A program made the position numbers and the translations under genes. Shown here in pieces: positions 18,356-27,226 of a DNA stretch of 64,000 nucleotides (its first letter is position 1; every line of letters starts with the position of its first letter). A model generated the notes under the pieces. The model saw only the letters and a list, made by a program, of their open reading frames with translations. It had not been told where the DNA came from and did not search any database. The stretch comes from Alloyangia pacifica (lineage in GTDB: Bacteria; Pseudomonadota; Alphaproteobacteria; Rhodobacterales; Rhodobacteraceae). Location of the stretch: the NCBI RefSeq assembly GCF_003111685.1, contig NZ_CP022189.1:1814001-1878000 (forward strand). The letters run 5' to 3'.

Positions 18356-19039
18356 ATGAAAGACGTGCAACTCGAAATCGGCGGGCGGCCGCTCGACGGG
18401 GCAGAGCTCGGCGCGCTGGCGCATCTCTACCGCGGCGAGGTCTACCGCTGCAGCGTCTGGCGCACGCGGCTCGACACCACCACCAACTGGGCCGTCGTCA
18501 CGCTGGGCGTGGCCCTGTCGATCGCCTATGCAGCGCCCGATGCGTCGCCGCTGCCGCTGGTGCTGGTGGGCATCTCCAACCTTTTCTTCCTGACGCTCGA
18601 AGCGCGGCGCTACCGCTATTGCGACCTCTGGCGCCGCCGCTTCCGCAGCATGGAGATGAACCTCTACGGACCAATCCTCAGCGGCACCGCCGCACCGGAC
18701 GCCTCCTGGGCAAGGGACCTGCGCGACGGCTACGTGCGGCCCGAGTTCGGCATCACCTACCTGCACGCGATGGGGCGGCGCATCCGGCGAAGCTATTTCT
18801 GGATCATGCTCATCCAGCTCCTCGCTTTTCTCGGCAAGATCACCGTGCATCCCAGCCCCGTCGAGAACTTTGAGCAGGCCATGCAGCGCGCCTCCGTAGG
18901 GGTGATCCCCGGCGAAGCCATGGCCTTGGGCGGGCTGATTTATGCCTTAGTCTTGACCACACTCGCGCTCTGGTCGCTGCTGGCCGACAGAAGGACTCGA
19001 ATCGCGGAGGACCTCTCCGCGCCCGACGCCACCTACTGA
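18356..19039 (+). CDS. DUF2270-like membrane protein
   Basis: 227 residues from the ATG at 18356, which has GGGGGAG just upstream; an ATG at 18335 would add 7 residues. It begins with a soluble helix containing LYRGEVYRCSVWRTRLDTTTNWA. Two spans follow (about 46-62 and 65-82), then a loop with ARRYRYCDLWRRRFRSMEMNLYG and two more spans (about 148-165 and 190-210). This pattern of W-R-x-R-L-D-x-T-T-N-W followed by R-R-F-R-x-x-E is that of DUF2270 membrane proteins. Function unknown. It is divergent from the MttB-like gene. Confidence 0.8.
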   Translation: MKDVQLEIGGRPLDGAELGALAHLYRGEVYRCSVWRTRLDTTTNWAVVTLGVALSIAYAAPDASPLPLVLVGISNLFFLTLEARRYRYCDLWRRRFRSMEMNLYGPILSGTAAPDASWARDLRDGYVRPEFGITYLHAMGRRIRRSYFWIMLIQLLAFLGKITVHPSPVENFEQAMQRASVGVIPGEAMALGGLIYALVLTTLALWSLLADRRTRIAEDLSAPDATY

Positions 19040-19213
19040 GCTGCGTTAAGCAATGCGTCAGCTCTTTGCGTCAGGGTCAGGTGGAGACGGGTCTCGGGAT
19101 GGGGCGGCGAATCCCCAGGGCCGAGGCGCGGGCCGCCATACCCTGCCCCAGTGAATGCCAACCCACTGCCACGGCCACTGCCACGGTCGCCGGAGAGTCC
19201 ACAGGAGGTTCCC

Positions 19214-20182
19214 ATGACGCCCCCCCACGTCCTTCTTGCCCTGACGGTTTGCACGGTGCTGGTCCTGTCCTCGGCCGCAGGGGCCGACAACAAGATCACC
19301 TACCCGCCCACGGGCCATGACACGGCGCCCTCCCACGGCAGCGCCCCGCCCGGCGCGCCCGGCGCCCCCCCTGCGGCGGATCATGGTGCCGGACACGCTG
19401 CCCAGACCGCCAGCGCGCATGACGCCGATCCCGGGGGCGAACACGGCTCTGCCGACGGCCCGCTCTGCACAGGCTTCGGCCCGCAGACCCCGCGGGATAT
19501 CGGCAATCCCTATGGCCGGAACACCGTTTCCTTCGGCCTTGCCCCGCCGCCGGAAGAGTTGACCCTGTGCAACATCCACACCCACACCAATGCCGAGCAT
19601 CTCGGACCAGGCTTTTCCATCTACGCGGGCCCGGGCGAGCACGGCGGTTTCAAATGCGCGGGCTCGGCCAATCTCAGCGCCGCCGAACTCTCCCGCCCCG
19701 GCAACGGCCCCGCCCGCTTCGAAGGAGTCGAGCCCGGCGACACGATCGAGGTCCATTGGGTCTATTCCTCTTGCGACGTGGCGCCGGGCCCGGGTCTCGG
19801 CGCCTGCCTCTCGGCGTCCTGCTCGAACCCCGAGTTGCGGGTCGAGTCGCAGGTCTTTCTGGTGGTCAACGACCCCAATGCGCTCGACTTTCGCGATTTC
19901 ATCTACCTCGGAACCATGCGCAACGGTCGCCACCAGGCCCGCGCTCTGCCCAGCGGCACCGGCGCGCCGGTGGTGTTCCGCGGCTCGACCACCGGGCCCA
20001 GCTACTCCCAGCAGGTCTGCTCGCCGCTGCAGGTCACCTGGTCGGTCCGCCCGCGCTGCGCCCGGCTCGACATTGCTACGCTCGACGCCTGGGCGGGCAT
20101 GGGCAACGTTTTCGAGGAAACCCACAGCCACGGCGTGCGCCGGCTGGTCACGGCACCGGCACTGCTCAGCCAGATCGAATGA
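19214..20182 (+). CDS. Exported delta-class carbonic anhydrase family protein
   Basis: 322 residues from the ATG at 19214 (AGGAGG upstream). A signal peptide at about 1-24 (ending AAGA) and a His/Pro/Ala-rich linker (about 30-80) precede the enzyme domain. The domain has LCNIHTHTNAEH at 118-129, EVHWVYSSCD at 179-188, conserved Cys residues and a closing NVFEETHSHGVRRLV. I recognise this as the delta-class carbonic anhydrase family, in which three His bind zinc; His122, His124 and His181 are the likely ligands. It would interconvert CO2 and bicarbonate in the periplasm. The linker may bind extra metal. Confidence 0.8.
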   Translation: MTPPHVLLALTVCTVLVLSSAAGADNKITYPPTGHDTAPSHGSAPPGAPGAPPAADHGAGHAAQTASAHDADPGGEHGSADGPLCTGFGPQTPRDIGNPYGRNTVSFGLAPPPEELTLCNIHTHTNAEHLGPGFSIYAGPGEHGGFKCAGSANLSAAELSRPGNGPARFEGVEPGDTIEVHWVYSSCDVAPGPGLGACLSASCSNPELRVESQVFLVVNDPNALDFRDFIYLGTMRNGRHQARALPSGTGAPVVFRGSTTGPSYSQQVCSPLQVTWSVRPRCARLDIATLDAWAGMGNVFEETHSHGVRRLVTAPALLSQIE

Positions 20183-20276
20183 ACGCGCGCCCGCCGATCC
20201 CCCGGCGCCGCGCCATTTCCCTCTGCGCGGCACCCAGCCTCTTGCGCGCCGGGCGCGGCCCGCCTAAAGCAGCCGC

Positions 20277-21842
20277 ATGACCCAGCATGATCGCCTCCTT
20301 ATCATCGACTTCGGAAGCCAGGTGACGCAGCTCATCGCCCGTCGCCTGCGCGAGCTGAATGTCTACTGCGAAATCCACCCCTATCAGAACGTCACCGATG
20401 CGTTCCTGAAGGAGTTCGCCCCCAAGGCCATCGTCTTCTCCGGTGGCCCCGACAGCGTGACGCGCGAGGGCTCTCCTCGCCCGCCCAAATCCGCCTACGA
20501 GCTCGGCGTGCCGATCCTCGGGATCTGCTACGGCCAGCAGGTCATGATGCACGACCTCGGCGGCAAGGTCGAAGCCGGCCAGAGCCACACCGCCGAATTC
20601 GGCCGTGCCTACGTGACGCCCAAGGAAGACCGCCTCGACCTGCTGTCGGGCTGGTTCCTCGATGGCTCGGGCCGCGAGCAGGTGTGGATGAGCCACGGCG
20701 ACCACGTCTCGGAAATCGCCCCCGGCTTCGAGGTCTACGCGACCTCCCCCGGTGCGCCCTTCGCGATCACCGCCGACGTGACCCGCAAGTTCTACGCGGT
20801 GCAGTTCCACCCCGAGGTGCATCACACCCCGAACGGCAAGACGCTCTACGAGAACTTCGTCCGCGAAGCCGGTTTCACCGGCGACTGGACGATGGATGCC
20901 TACCGCGAGGAAGCGGTGCGCAAGATCCGCGAGCAGGTCGGCGCGTCCAAGGTGATCTGCGCGCTTTCGGGCGGCGTCGACAGCTCGGTCACCGCGGCGC
21001 TGCTGCACGAGGCGATCGGCGAGCAACTGACCTGCGTTTTCGTCGACCACGGGCTGCTGCGCCTCAACGAGGCCGACGAAGTCGTCGCGATGTTCCGCGA
21101 CCACATGAACCTCTCGGTGATCCACGCGCAGGAACAGGACCTGTTCCTCGGCGAGCTCGAGGGCGTGTCCGACCCCGAAACCAAGCGCAAGATCATCGGC
21201 AAGCTCTTCATCGACGTGTTCCAGAAATACGCCGACCAGATCGAGGATGCGACCTTCCTCGCGCAGGGCACGCTCTACCCCGACGTGATCGAGAGCGTCA
21301 GCTTCTCTGGCGGCCCCTCGGTGACCATCAAGTCGCACCATAATGTGGGCGGCCTGCCGGAGAAGATGGGCCTCAAGCTGGTCGAGCCACTGCGCGAACT
21401 CTTCAAGGACGAGGTGCGCGCGCTGGGTCACGAGCTTGGCCTGCCGGCCAGCTTCATCGGCCGCCACCCCTTCCCCGGCCCGGGTCTGGCGATCCGCTGC
21501 CCCGGCGAGATCACCCGCGAGAAACTCGATATCCTGCGCAAGGCGGATGCGGTCTATATCGACCAGATCCGCAAGCACGGTCTCTACGACGAGATCTGGC
21601 AGGCCTTCGTGGCGATCCTGCCGGTGCGCACCGTGGGCGTGATGGGCGACGGCCGCACCTACGACTACGCCTGCGCCCTGCGGGCGGTGACCTCGGTCGA
21701 CGGCATGACGGCGGATTACTACCCGTTCAGCCACGAGTTCCTCGGCGAGACCGCGACACGGATCATCAACGAGGTGAAGGGCATCAACCGCTGCACCTAC
21801 GACATCACCTCGAAGCCTCCGGGCACGATCGAATGGGAATGA
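20277..21842 (+). CDS. guaA: GMP synthase (glutamine-hydrolysing)
   Basis: 521 residues, close to the E. coli length. A class I glutamine amidotransferase domain (nucleophile Cys in [11 protein letters not shown], catalytic His/Glu in VQFHPEVHH) is followed by the ATP pyrophosphatase domain ([11 protein letters not shown]-loop) and the dimerisation domain ending [14 protein letters not shown]. It converts XMP to GMP in purine synthesis. It begins 94 nt after the carbonic anhydrase gene and is closed by its own terminator. Confidence 0.98.
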   Translation: MTQHDRLLIIDFGSQVTQLIARRLRELNVYCEIHPYQNVTDAFLKEFAPKAIVFSGGPDSVTREGSPRPPKSAYELGVPILGICYGQQVMMHDLGGKVEAGQSHTAEFGRAYVTPKEDRLDLLSGWFLDGSGREQVWMSHGDHVSEIAPGFEVYATSPGAPFAITADVTRKFYAVQFHPEVHHTPNGKTLYENFVREAGFTGDWTMDAYREEAVRKIREQVGASKVICALSGGVDSSVTAALLHEAIGEQLTCVFVDHGLLRLNEADEVVAMFRDHMNLSVIHAQEQDLFLGELEGVSDPETKRKIIGKLFIDVFQKYADQIEDATFLAQGTLYPDVIESVSFSGGPSVTIKSHHNVGGLPEKMGLKLVEPLRELFKDEVRALGHELGLPASFIGRHPFPGPGLAIRCPGEITREKLDILRKADAVYIDQIRKHGLYDEIWQAFVAILPVRTVGVMGDGRTYDYACALRAVTSVDGMTADYYPFSHEFLGETATRIINEVKGINRCTYDITSKPPGTIEWE

Positions 21843-21870
21843 TCAGCCAGTGATCGGGCAGTGATCATGA

Positions 21871-21896
21871 AGGCCGGGGAAACCCGGCCTCCTTTT
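21871..21896 (+). terminator. Rho-independent terminator after guaA
   Basis: Stem AGGCCGGG / CCCGGCCT with a GAAA tetraloop, then CCTTTT. Confidence 0.85.
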
Positions 21897-22080
21897 GCGT
21901 TCGGGCCACGCATCAAGATCACACCCCGCCGCCAACCGCGGAGGGGCGGCCCGATTGCCTCTTGCCCCTTGCCGTGCCGCGCGCCAGTGTCCGCAGCGAG
22001 AGGACCCCCATGACGACCAGAGTTTTCGCGCAGCCGCGCCCCGCCGCCTTCCCGCACAGCCAGCCAACCCGGAGCGCGAC

Positions 22081-22353
22081 ATGAGCGCCGTGCAGCTGAC
22101 CGGCCGCATGACCGCGCCGCCCGAGCGCTGCCCCAACGTGCGCGCTGCCATGGCCGACCACATCCGCCTGACGCGCGCTGAGCCCGGCTGCCTCTACTTC
22201 GATCTGCGCGAGAGCGAAGACGGGGTCTTCGAGGTCTCGGAACTGTTCCAGAGTCGCGACGCCTTCGAGGCGCATCAGCACCGCACCCGCGGCAGCGCGT
22301 GGTTCCGCATCACCGGCGATCTGCCGCGCGACTACGAGGTGGCAGAGCTGTGA
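22081..22353 (+). CDS. Antibiotic biosynthesis monooxygenase (ABM) domain protein
   Basis: 90 residues, a single ferredoxin-like ABM domain: QLTGRMTAPPERCPNVRAAM, then TRAEPGCLYFDLRESEDGVFEVSELFQSRDAFEAHQ. The E-P-G-C-L-x-F core and the final E-x-F/Y-x-D-x-x-A-F-x-x-H block are typical of small quinol-monooxygenase or heme-degrading-type proteins of this family. Its stop overlaps the GTG start of the transporter downstream (GTGA at 22350-22353), so the two are coupled. The substrate is unknown. Confidence 0.85.
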   Translation: MSAVQLTGRMTAPPERCPNVRAAMADHIRLTRAEPGCLYFDLRESEDGVFEVSELFQSRDAFEAHQHRTRGSAWFRITGDLPRDYEVAEL

Positions 22354-23249
22354 GCACGCGCCCCCTTGCCGCTCCGAGCCTGGGCGCTGTGCCGAAGGCC
22401 GCGCTCTGGATGCTCGGCTCGATCGTCTCTTTCAGCGCCATGGCGGTGGCCGGGCGCTATGTCAGCTCCGGTCTCGACACCTTCGAGATCATGCTCTACC
22501 GCTCGCTGCTCGGGGTGGCGATCATCAGCAGCATCGTGATGCTGACCGGCAAGCGCCGGACCGTCGCAACACGCCATATCGGCACCCATATCATCCGCAA
22601 TATCAGCCATTTCACCGGGCAGAACCTTTGGTTCTACGCGATCACGGTGATCCCGCTGGCGCAGGTCTTCGCGCTGGAATTCACCGGCCCGATCTGGGCC
22701 ATGCTGCTGGCGACGCTGGTGCTGGGCGAGCGGCTGACCTGGCCGCGCAGCCTGGCAGCGCTGGTCGGCTTCCTCGGCATCCTGATCGTCACCCGCCCCT
22801 CGCCCGAGACGCTCTCACCCGGCCTCTTCGCCGCCGCGGGCGCGGCCATCGGTTTTGCCGGCTCGGCGATCTTCACCCGCAAGCTCACCCGCACCGACAG
22901 CACCCTGTGCATTCTTTTCTGGCTGACGCTGACCCAGGCGATCATGGGACTGGTCTGCGCCGGCTTCGACGGCGACATCGCCGTGCCCTCGGCCGAGGCC
23001 GTCCCAGGGGTGATCGTCATCGGCCTCGCCGGGCTTTGCGCCCACTATTGCCTGACCACGGCGCTCAGCCTCGCGCCCGCCTCGGTGGTCATGCCGATCG
23101 ACTTCACCCGCCTGCCGGTCATCGCCATCGTCGGCATGCTGCTCTACGCAGAGCCGCTTGACCCCTGGGTGCTGCTTGGCGCGGCGATCATCTTCGCCGC
23201 CAATTACGCCAATATCCTGCGCGAGACCCGCGCCGCGCGCCGGGCCTAA
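22350..23249 (+). CDS. EamA/DMT-family transporter
   Basis: 299 residues, starting at a GTG coupled by a 4-nt overlap to the upstream monooxygenase. About ten membrane spans are arranged as two EamA repeats (first ending in ATLVLGERLTWPRSLAALVGFLGILIV, second ending in MLLYAEPLDPWVLLGAAIIFAANY), the drug/metabolite transporter signature. It probably exports a metabolite or amino acid. The direct coupling to an ABM protein suggests a shared, unknown compound. Confidence 0.9.
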   Translation: MSTRPLAAPSLGAVPKAALWMLGSIVSFSAMAVAGRYVSSGLDTFEIMLYRSLLGVAIISSIVMLTGKRRTVATRHIGTHIIRNISHFTGQNLWFYAITVIPLAQVFALEFTGPIWAMLLATLVLGERLTWPRSLAALVGFLGILIVTRPSPETLSPGLFAAAGAAIGFAGSAIFTRKLTRTDSTLCILFWLTLTQAIMGLVCAGFDGDIAVPSAEAVPGVIVIGLAGLCAHYCLTTALSLAPASVVMPIDFTRLPVIAIVGMLLYAEPLDPWVLLGAAIIFAANYANILRETRAARRA

Positions 23250-23321
23250 GGATGAGGGCGGTGTTTGACGCGGCGCACGGGCGCAACTACCTGTCGGCGC
23301 AGACGACACAGGAGCCCTTTG

Positions 23322-24185
23322 ATGCTGTATGAAACCGCCGCCGACTGGCAGGATGCCGCGCGCAAGCACGTCGTGCTCTTTGCCATGTCGGGGCTTGGCA
23401 AGACCCATGTGTCCTCGATGCTGCGGCAGTCCGGGGACTGGTTCCATTACTCGATCGATTACCGCATCGGCACGCGCTACATGGGCGAATACATCGCCGA
23501 CAACGCCAAGGCCGAGGCGATGAAGAACCCCTTCCTGCGCGAGCTGCTGCTGTCGGACTCGATCTATATCGGCTCGAACATCACCTTCGAGAACCTGACC
23601 CCGGTCTCGACCTACCTTGGCAAGCCGGGCGATCCGGCACGGGGCGGTCTGCCGATGGACAGCTACCGCATGCGGCAGGATCAGTTCCGCCGCGCCGAGG
23701 AGCAGGCGCTGCTGGACACCGGCTATTTCATCGAGCGCGCCCAGCAGCTCTACGGCTACCCACATTTTGTCTGCGACACCGGCGGTTCGATCTGCGAATG
23801 GGTGGATGCCGCGAACCCGCGCGATCCGATCCTGTCGGAGCTTTCGCGCCAGGCGCTGATGGTCTGGATCCGCGGCAGCGAGGCGCACACCGAGGAGCTG
23901 ATCCGGAGGTTCGATCGCGCCCCCAAACCCATGGCCTACCAACCCGAGTTCCTCGAGGCGGCCTGGAGGCGCTACCTCGACGAAAAGGGCGTGTCGGAAA
24001 CGGTGGTGGATCCTGACGCCTTCATCCGCTGGACCTACGCGCAGGCGCTGGCACACCGGCAGCCGCGCTACCAGGAGATGGCGCGCAACTGGGGTGTGAC
24101 CGTTGAGGCATCCGATATGGCCACGGTGCGAGACGAGGCGGACTTCGTGGCGGTGATTGCTGCGGCCATCAGCGCCAAGGAGTGA
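23322..24185 (+). CDS. P-loop ATPase of unknown function
   Basis: 287 residues, ATG preceded by AGGAG. A short N-terminal helix leads into a Walker A-like P-loop (FAMSGLGKTHVSSML, about 20-34). The next strand, DWFHYSIDYRIGTRYM, resembles a kinase/chaperone LID or substrate region. A Walker B-like FVCDTGGSICEW lies near 150. The rest is helical. The fold looks like a nucleotide kinase or ATPase, but I cannot assign a substrate. It lies 72 nt after the EamA gene and could share its transcript. It ends convergently with the chemoreceptor gene, 7 nt away. Confidence 0.8.
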   Translation: MLYETAADWQDAARKHVVLFAMSGLGKTHVSSMLRQSGDWFHYSIDYRIGTRYMGEYIADNAKAEAMKNPFLRELLLSDSIYIGSNITFENLTPVSTYLGKPGDPARGGLPMDSYRMRQDQFRRAEEQALLDTGYFIERAQQLYGYPHFVCDTGGSICEWVDAANPRDPILSELSRQALMVWIRGSEAHTEELIRRFDRAPKPMAYQPEFLEAAWRRYLDEKGVSETVVDPDAFIRWTYAQALAHRQPRYQEMARNWGVTVEASDMATVRDEADFVAVIAAAISAKE

Positions 24186-24192
24186 GCGCAGC

Positions 24193-26040
24193 TCAGGCCG
24201 CAACGCTTGCCCTTTCCAAAGCCACGGGTCCATTTTCGGCGACATTGAAGCCGCGCATCAGGTCAGACAGACGGCCCGCGTCGCCACGCAACATATGCGC
24301 CGCAGCGGTGCTTTCCTCGACCATGGCCGCGTTCTGCTGGGTGACCCGGTCGAGGTTGCTCACGCCCACGTTGATCTCGTTGAGTCCCTGTGCCTGTTCG
24401 GCGGCCACCCCCGCGATATTGCTGACCAGGGTCGAGATCTGGTTCACCTGCGCGACCACCTCGCCAAGCGCTTGACCCGAGCGCTCGACCAATTCGACGC
24501 CATCTCGGACCCGGTCCGCCGATCCGCTGATCAGCGTCTTGATCTGCTGCGCCGCGTCCGAGCTGCGCTGCGCCAGCGCCCGCACTTCTGAGGCCACCAC
24601 CGCGAACCCCTTGCCCGACGCTCCCGCGCGCGCGGCCTCGACGCCGGCGTTGAGGGCGAGCAGGTTTGTCTGGAACGCGATGTCGTCGATCACACCGATG
24701 ATCTCGTTGATCTGCTGAGAGCTGCGTTCGATGCCCGCCATGGCTTCGATTGCCGAGCGCATGACCTCGCCGTTCTGTTCGGCGAGCTTCGATGCGGTTT
24801 CAACACTGGTCTCCGCATCCTTTGCAGATTGCGCCGCTTCGCGCACCCGCGACAACATTTCGTCCAGTGCAGCGGCCGTCTGTTCGAGCGTAGCCGCCTG
24901 GGTTTCCGTTCGGCGCGACAGGTCATCCGAGGCGCGCGCGATCTCTTCGGCGCTGCTGTGTATGTTGAGCGCACCGGAATTGACCTCTGTCATCGTGGCC
25001 CGAAGGCTCTCGACCGCCCGGTGATAATTGCCGCGCAGCTCTTCGTATTCGCCGGGGAACTCCTCGACGATGCTGTGCCGCAGCGAGCCTGCTGCGAGTG
25101 CGTCCAGCGCATCGCTCAGGTGACGCACGACGAGGTTCTGCGCCTCATGGGCGCGGCCCCGTGCCTCTTGCGCCTCTCGTCCGCCCGCAAGTGTCTTAGT
25201 GAGATCTGCCAGATTGCGGGCCAATTCGCCGAATTCGTCGCGGCGCCGCTCGGCACGGAGCGTGACGTTGTAATCCCCCGCCGCCACCCGCGACATGCCC
25301 CTGCGCAGCGCGCTGAGGGGCGCGAGCACGATACGGCGCAGAAGCACCAGGGAGACGACCAGCATCAAGCAGAGGCTTCCTGCCGCTATGGCAAGCATGA
25401 TCTTCTTCTCGCGCAGGATCGAGGCGCGCATGGCATTGTCGGTCCAGGCCATCGCCAGCGCGCCGAGCGGCGCCTCGCCCCCCGGCAGCGCGACGGCTTC
25501 GGTCGCGACGAAGTTACCCAGCACGCCTTGACGCTTCCCCTCTGTCAGGGCCTTGCGCGCCAACGCGACGAGCTCGGCCTCGCGGTTGCCTAGATCGCCC
25601 GTTTTCCCGAGCACCTCGCCCTCCGCGCCCAGCACCAGCGCACCGAGAAGATCACCTCCGGCGCCTTGAAACTTCTCCGTCAGGAGTTGCGTCAGACGGT
25701 TTTCATCGCGGAACCGCACCGAGGGTAACAGGCCTGCGGCCGTTGCTTCGGCTGAATGCTGCGCCATGCCGGCGATCCCTGCCACGGTCACCCTGTCGCT
25801 GAGACGCCACACCTGCACCGCGAGAACCGTGGCGACAACGAGGCTCGACAAGACTACGAGCCCCGCCACTTGCGCAAACACCGATCCCACGACCCGCCGG
25901 ATTCCTGTCGCTGGCTCCCCCGGGATCCAGACTTGGTCTGCCGGTCTGCCCGCGTTCGCATTGCCTGCCTCCGCCCCGCCGGCAGACGTGCCCCCCGACC
26001 CGCCCCCTGACCCGAACAACCGGAACACCCGCAGCTTCAC
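24193..26040 (-). CDS. Transmembrane methyl-accepting chemotaxis protein
   Basis: 615 residues starting at a GTG. A Gly/Ala-rich cytoplasmic head is followed by TM1 (about 55-77), a periplasmic sensor domain (about 80-212), TM2 (about 214-234), HAMP (about 236-290), a helical linker, and the signalling domain (about 360-590). The tip reads DIAFQTNLLALNAGVEAARAGASGKGF, with VVASEVRALAQRSSDAA after it. There is no CheR docking pentapeptide at the end. The GTG overlaps the stop of the upstream secreted sensor-like gene (GTGA), implying that the two are made together. Confidence 0.95.
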   Translation of the reverse strand: MKLRVFRLFGSGGGSGGTSAGGAEAGNANAGRPADQVWIPGEPATGIRRVVGSVFAQVAGLVVLSSLVVATVLAVQVWRLSDRVTVAGIAGMAQHSAEATAAGLLPSVRFRDENRLTQLLTEKFQGAGGDLLGALVLGAEGEVLGKTGDLGNREAELVALARKALTEGKRQGVLGNFVATEAVALPGGEAPLGALAMAWTDNAMRASILREKKIMLAIAAGSLCLMLVVSLVLLRRIVLAPLSALRRGMSRVAAGDYNVTLRAERRRDEFGELARNLADLTKTLAGGREAQEARGRAHEAQNLVVRHLSDALDALAAGSLRHSIVEEFPGEYEELRGNYHRAVESLRATMTEVNSGALNIHSSAEEIARASDDLSRRTETQAATLEQTAAALDEMLSRVREAAQSAKDAETSVETASKLAEQNGEVMRSAIEAMAGIERSSQQINEIIGVIDDIAFQTNLLALNAGVEAARAGASGKGFAVVASEVRALAQRSSDAAQQIKTLISGSADRVRDGVELVERSGQALGEVVAQVNQISTLVSNIAGVAAEQAQGLNEINVGVSNLDRVTQQNAAMVEESTAAAHMLRGDAGRLSDLMRGFNVAENGPVALERASVAA

Positions 26041-26654
26041 GGCAGCATCTCCGCATCGAGCCCGAGGGTCAGCGCGCCGAGCGGCTCGCCCGACTGGGGG
26101 TCACTGACGGTCAGCGAGAGTTGCTGCGTGTAGACCTGGGTCGATTCGTCGAACTCGATGGCGCCGACGTGGATTGCTCCGGCACCGCGTGGGAAGGTCT
26201 CGAGATACTTCTCCTCGTCCCCCTGCCAATAGTCCGAGGTCAGATGCGAGACCGCGACGTTGAGCCCACGGGCATCCATCACGAACATCTCCTTGATCAG
26301 CCCGCCGGACATGTCGACCTGCGCGCGCAGCGCGTCGGAAACCGGGTTGTCCCAGACAGGGGTGATGGTGGGAATCATGGTGGAACCGATCTCCGCCTGC
26401 CACTTCGAGTCGAGTTCGCCGATCTTTGCATCGTCGTAGCCGGCGGTGACCGCGTTCTGCGCCTTCATCGCCGCGATCAGCTGGGGATCCTCGAGGATCG
26501 GCTGCACGTATTGCGCGATTACCGCCTGAAGCGGCGCGTCGATCTCGGCCGCAGGGGCGGCCGGCGCGAGAAAAAACAGCGCGCCGACGGCAAGCGCCGT
26601 CCATTCGGAAACGATCAGGCAGCGGGACGAGGCTGGCGAGCGACGGGTAGACAT
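26037..26654 (-). CDS. Secreted PDC/Cache-like sensor protein coupled to chemoreceptor
   Basis: 205 residues from the ATG at 26654 (GGAGG six nt upstream). A signal peptide runs to about residue 36 (FLAPAAPAAE). The mature part resembles a PDC/Cache ligand-binding domain: VIAQYVQPILEDPQLIAAMKAQN, then FVMDARGLNVAVSHLTSDYWQGDEEKYLETFP, and a final VYTQQLSLTVSDPQSGEPLGALTLGLD. Such domains usually sit inside a receptor; here the domain is a separate periplasmic protein with no membrane anchor or kinase/MCP part. The stop overlaps the GTG of the receptor gene. It probably presents a ligand to that receptor. Confidence 0.8.
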   Translation of the reverse strand: MSTRRSPASSRCLIVSEWTALAVGALFFLAPAAPAAEIDAPLQAVIAQYVQPILEDPQLIAAMKAQNAVTAGYDDAKIGELDSKWQAEIGSTMIPTITPVWDNPVSDALRAQVDMSGGLIKEMFVMDARGLNVAVSHLTSDYWQGDEEKYLETFPRGAGAIHVGAIEFDESTQVYTQQLSLTVSDPQSGEPLGALTLGLDAEMLP

Positions 26655-26833
26655 GGAACACCTCCGCAACAGGAATTTCCGCCCCGGTCTAACCGTGATT
26701 TCCTCACACCAAGTTAAGACAGGCAGATTTTTGACACCCTGCGCCACCACACCCGTCCGTCCCCTTGGCGCCTCCCGGCTTGCAGCGCCGCGCGGCCCGG
26801 GCCAGAACGGCGCCAGCCTCAGCGGAGTTCGCA

Positions 26834-27163
26834 ATGCCCTACATTACCCTCGCCCTTGCCGTCCTCGCCGAGACCATCGGCACCGCCGCGCTGCAGGCCA
26901 GCCAGCAGTTCACCCGGCCGCTGCCCTCGGCGATCGTGGTGGTCGCCTATGCCGCCGCCTTCTACCTTCTGTCGGTTGTGCTGCGCAGCATGCCGGTGGG
27001 GCTGGCCTACGCCATGTGGTCGGGGCTGGGGATCGTCTTCATCTCGGTGATCGGGCTCTTCGCCTTCGGGCAGAAGCTGGACCTTGCCGCGGTCGTCGGA
27101 ATGGGGCTTATTGTGGCCGGAATACTCGTGATTCACCTGTTTTCCGGGGCCTCGCCGCATTAA
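26834..27163 (+). CDS. Small multidrug resistance (SMR) family transporter
   Basis: 109 residues with four membrane helices. The first holds the essential SMR glutamate (ALAVLAETIGTAAL, Glu13). The GLAYAMWSGLGIVFI helix and final LIVAGILVIHLFS are typical of EmrE/QacE proteins, which exchange lipophilic cations for protons as dimers. The sequence fits the drug-exporting subgroup better than the guanidinium exporters. It precedes typA by 63 nt. Confidence 0.93.
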   Translation: MPYITLALAVLAETIGTAALQASQQFTRPLPSAIVVVAYAAAFYLLSVVLRSMPVGLAYAMWSGLGIVFISVIGLFAFGQKLDLAAVVGMGLIVAGILVIHLFSGASPH

Positions 27164-27226
27164 GGGCTGGCAATTTCCCCCTTCCCCAGCTAACCCGCGC
27201 GCAAACCTCCCTTCAAAGGCATTCCT

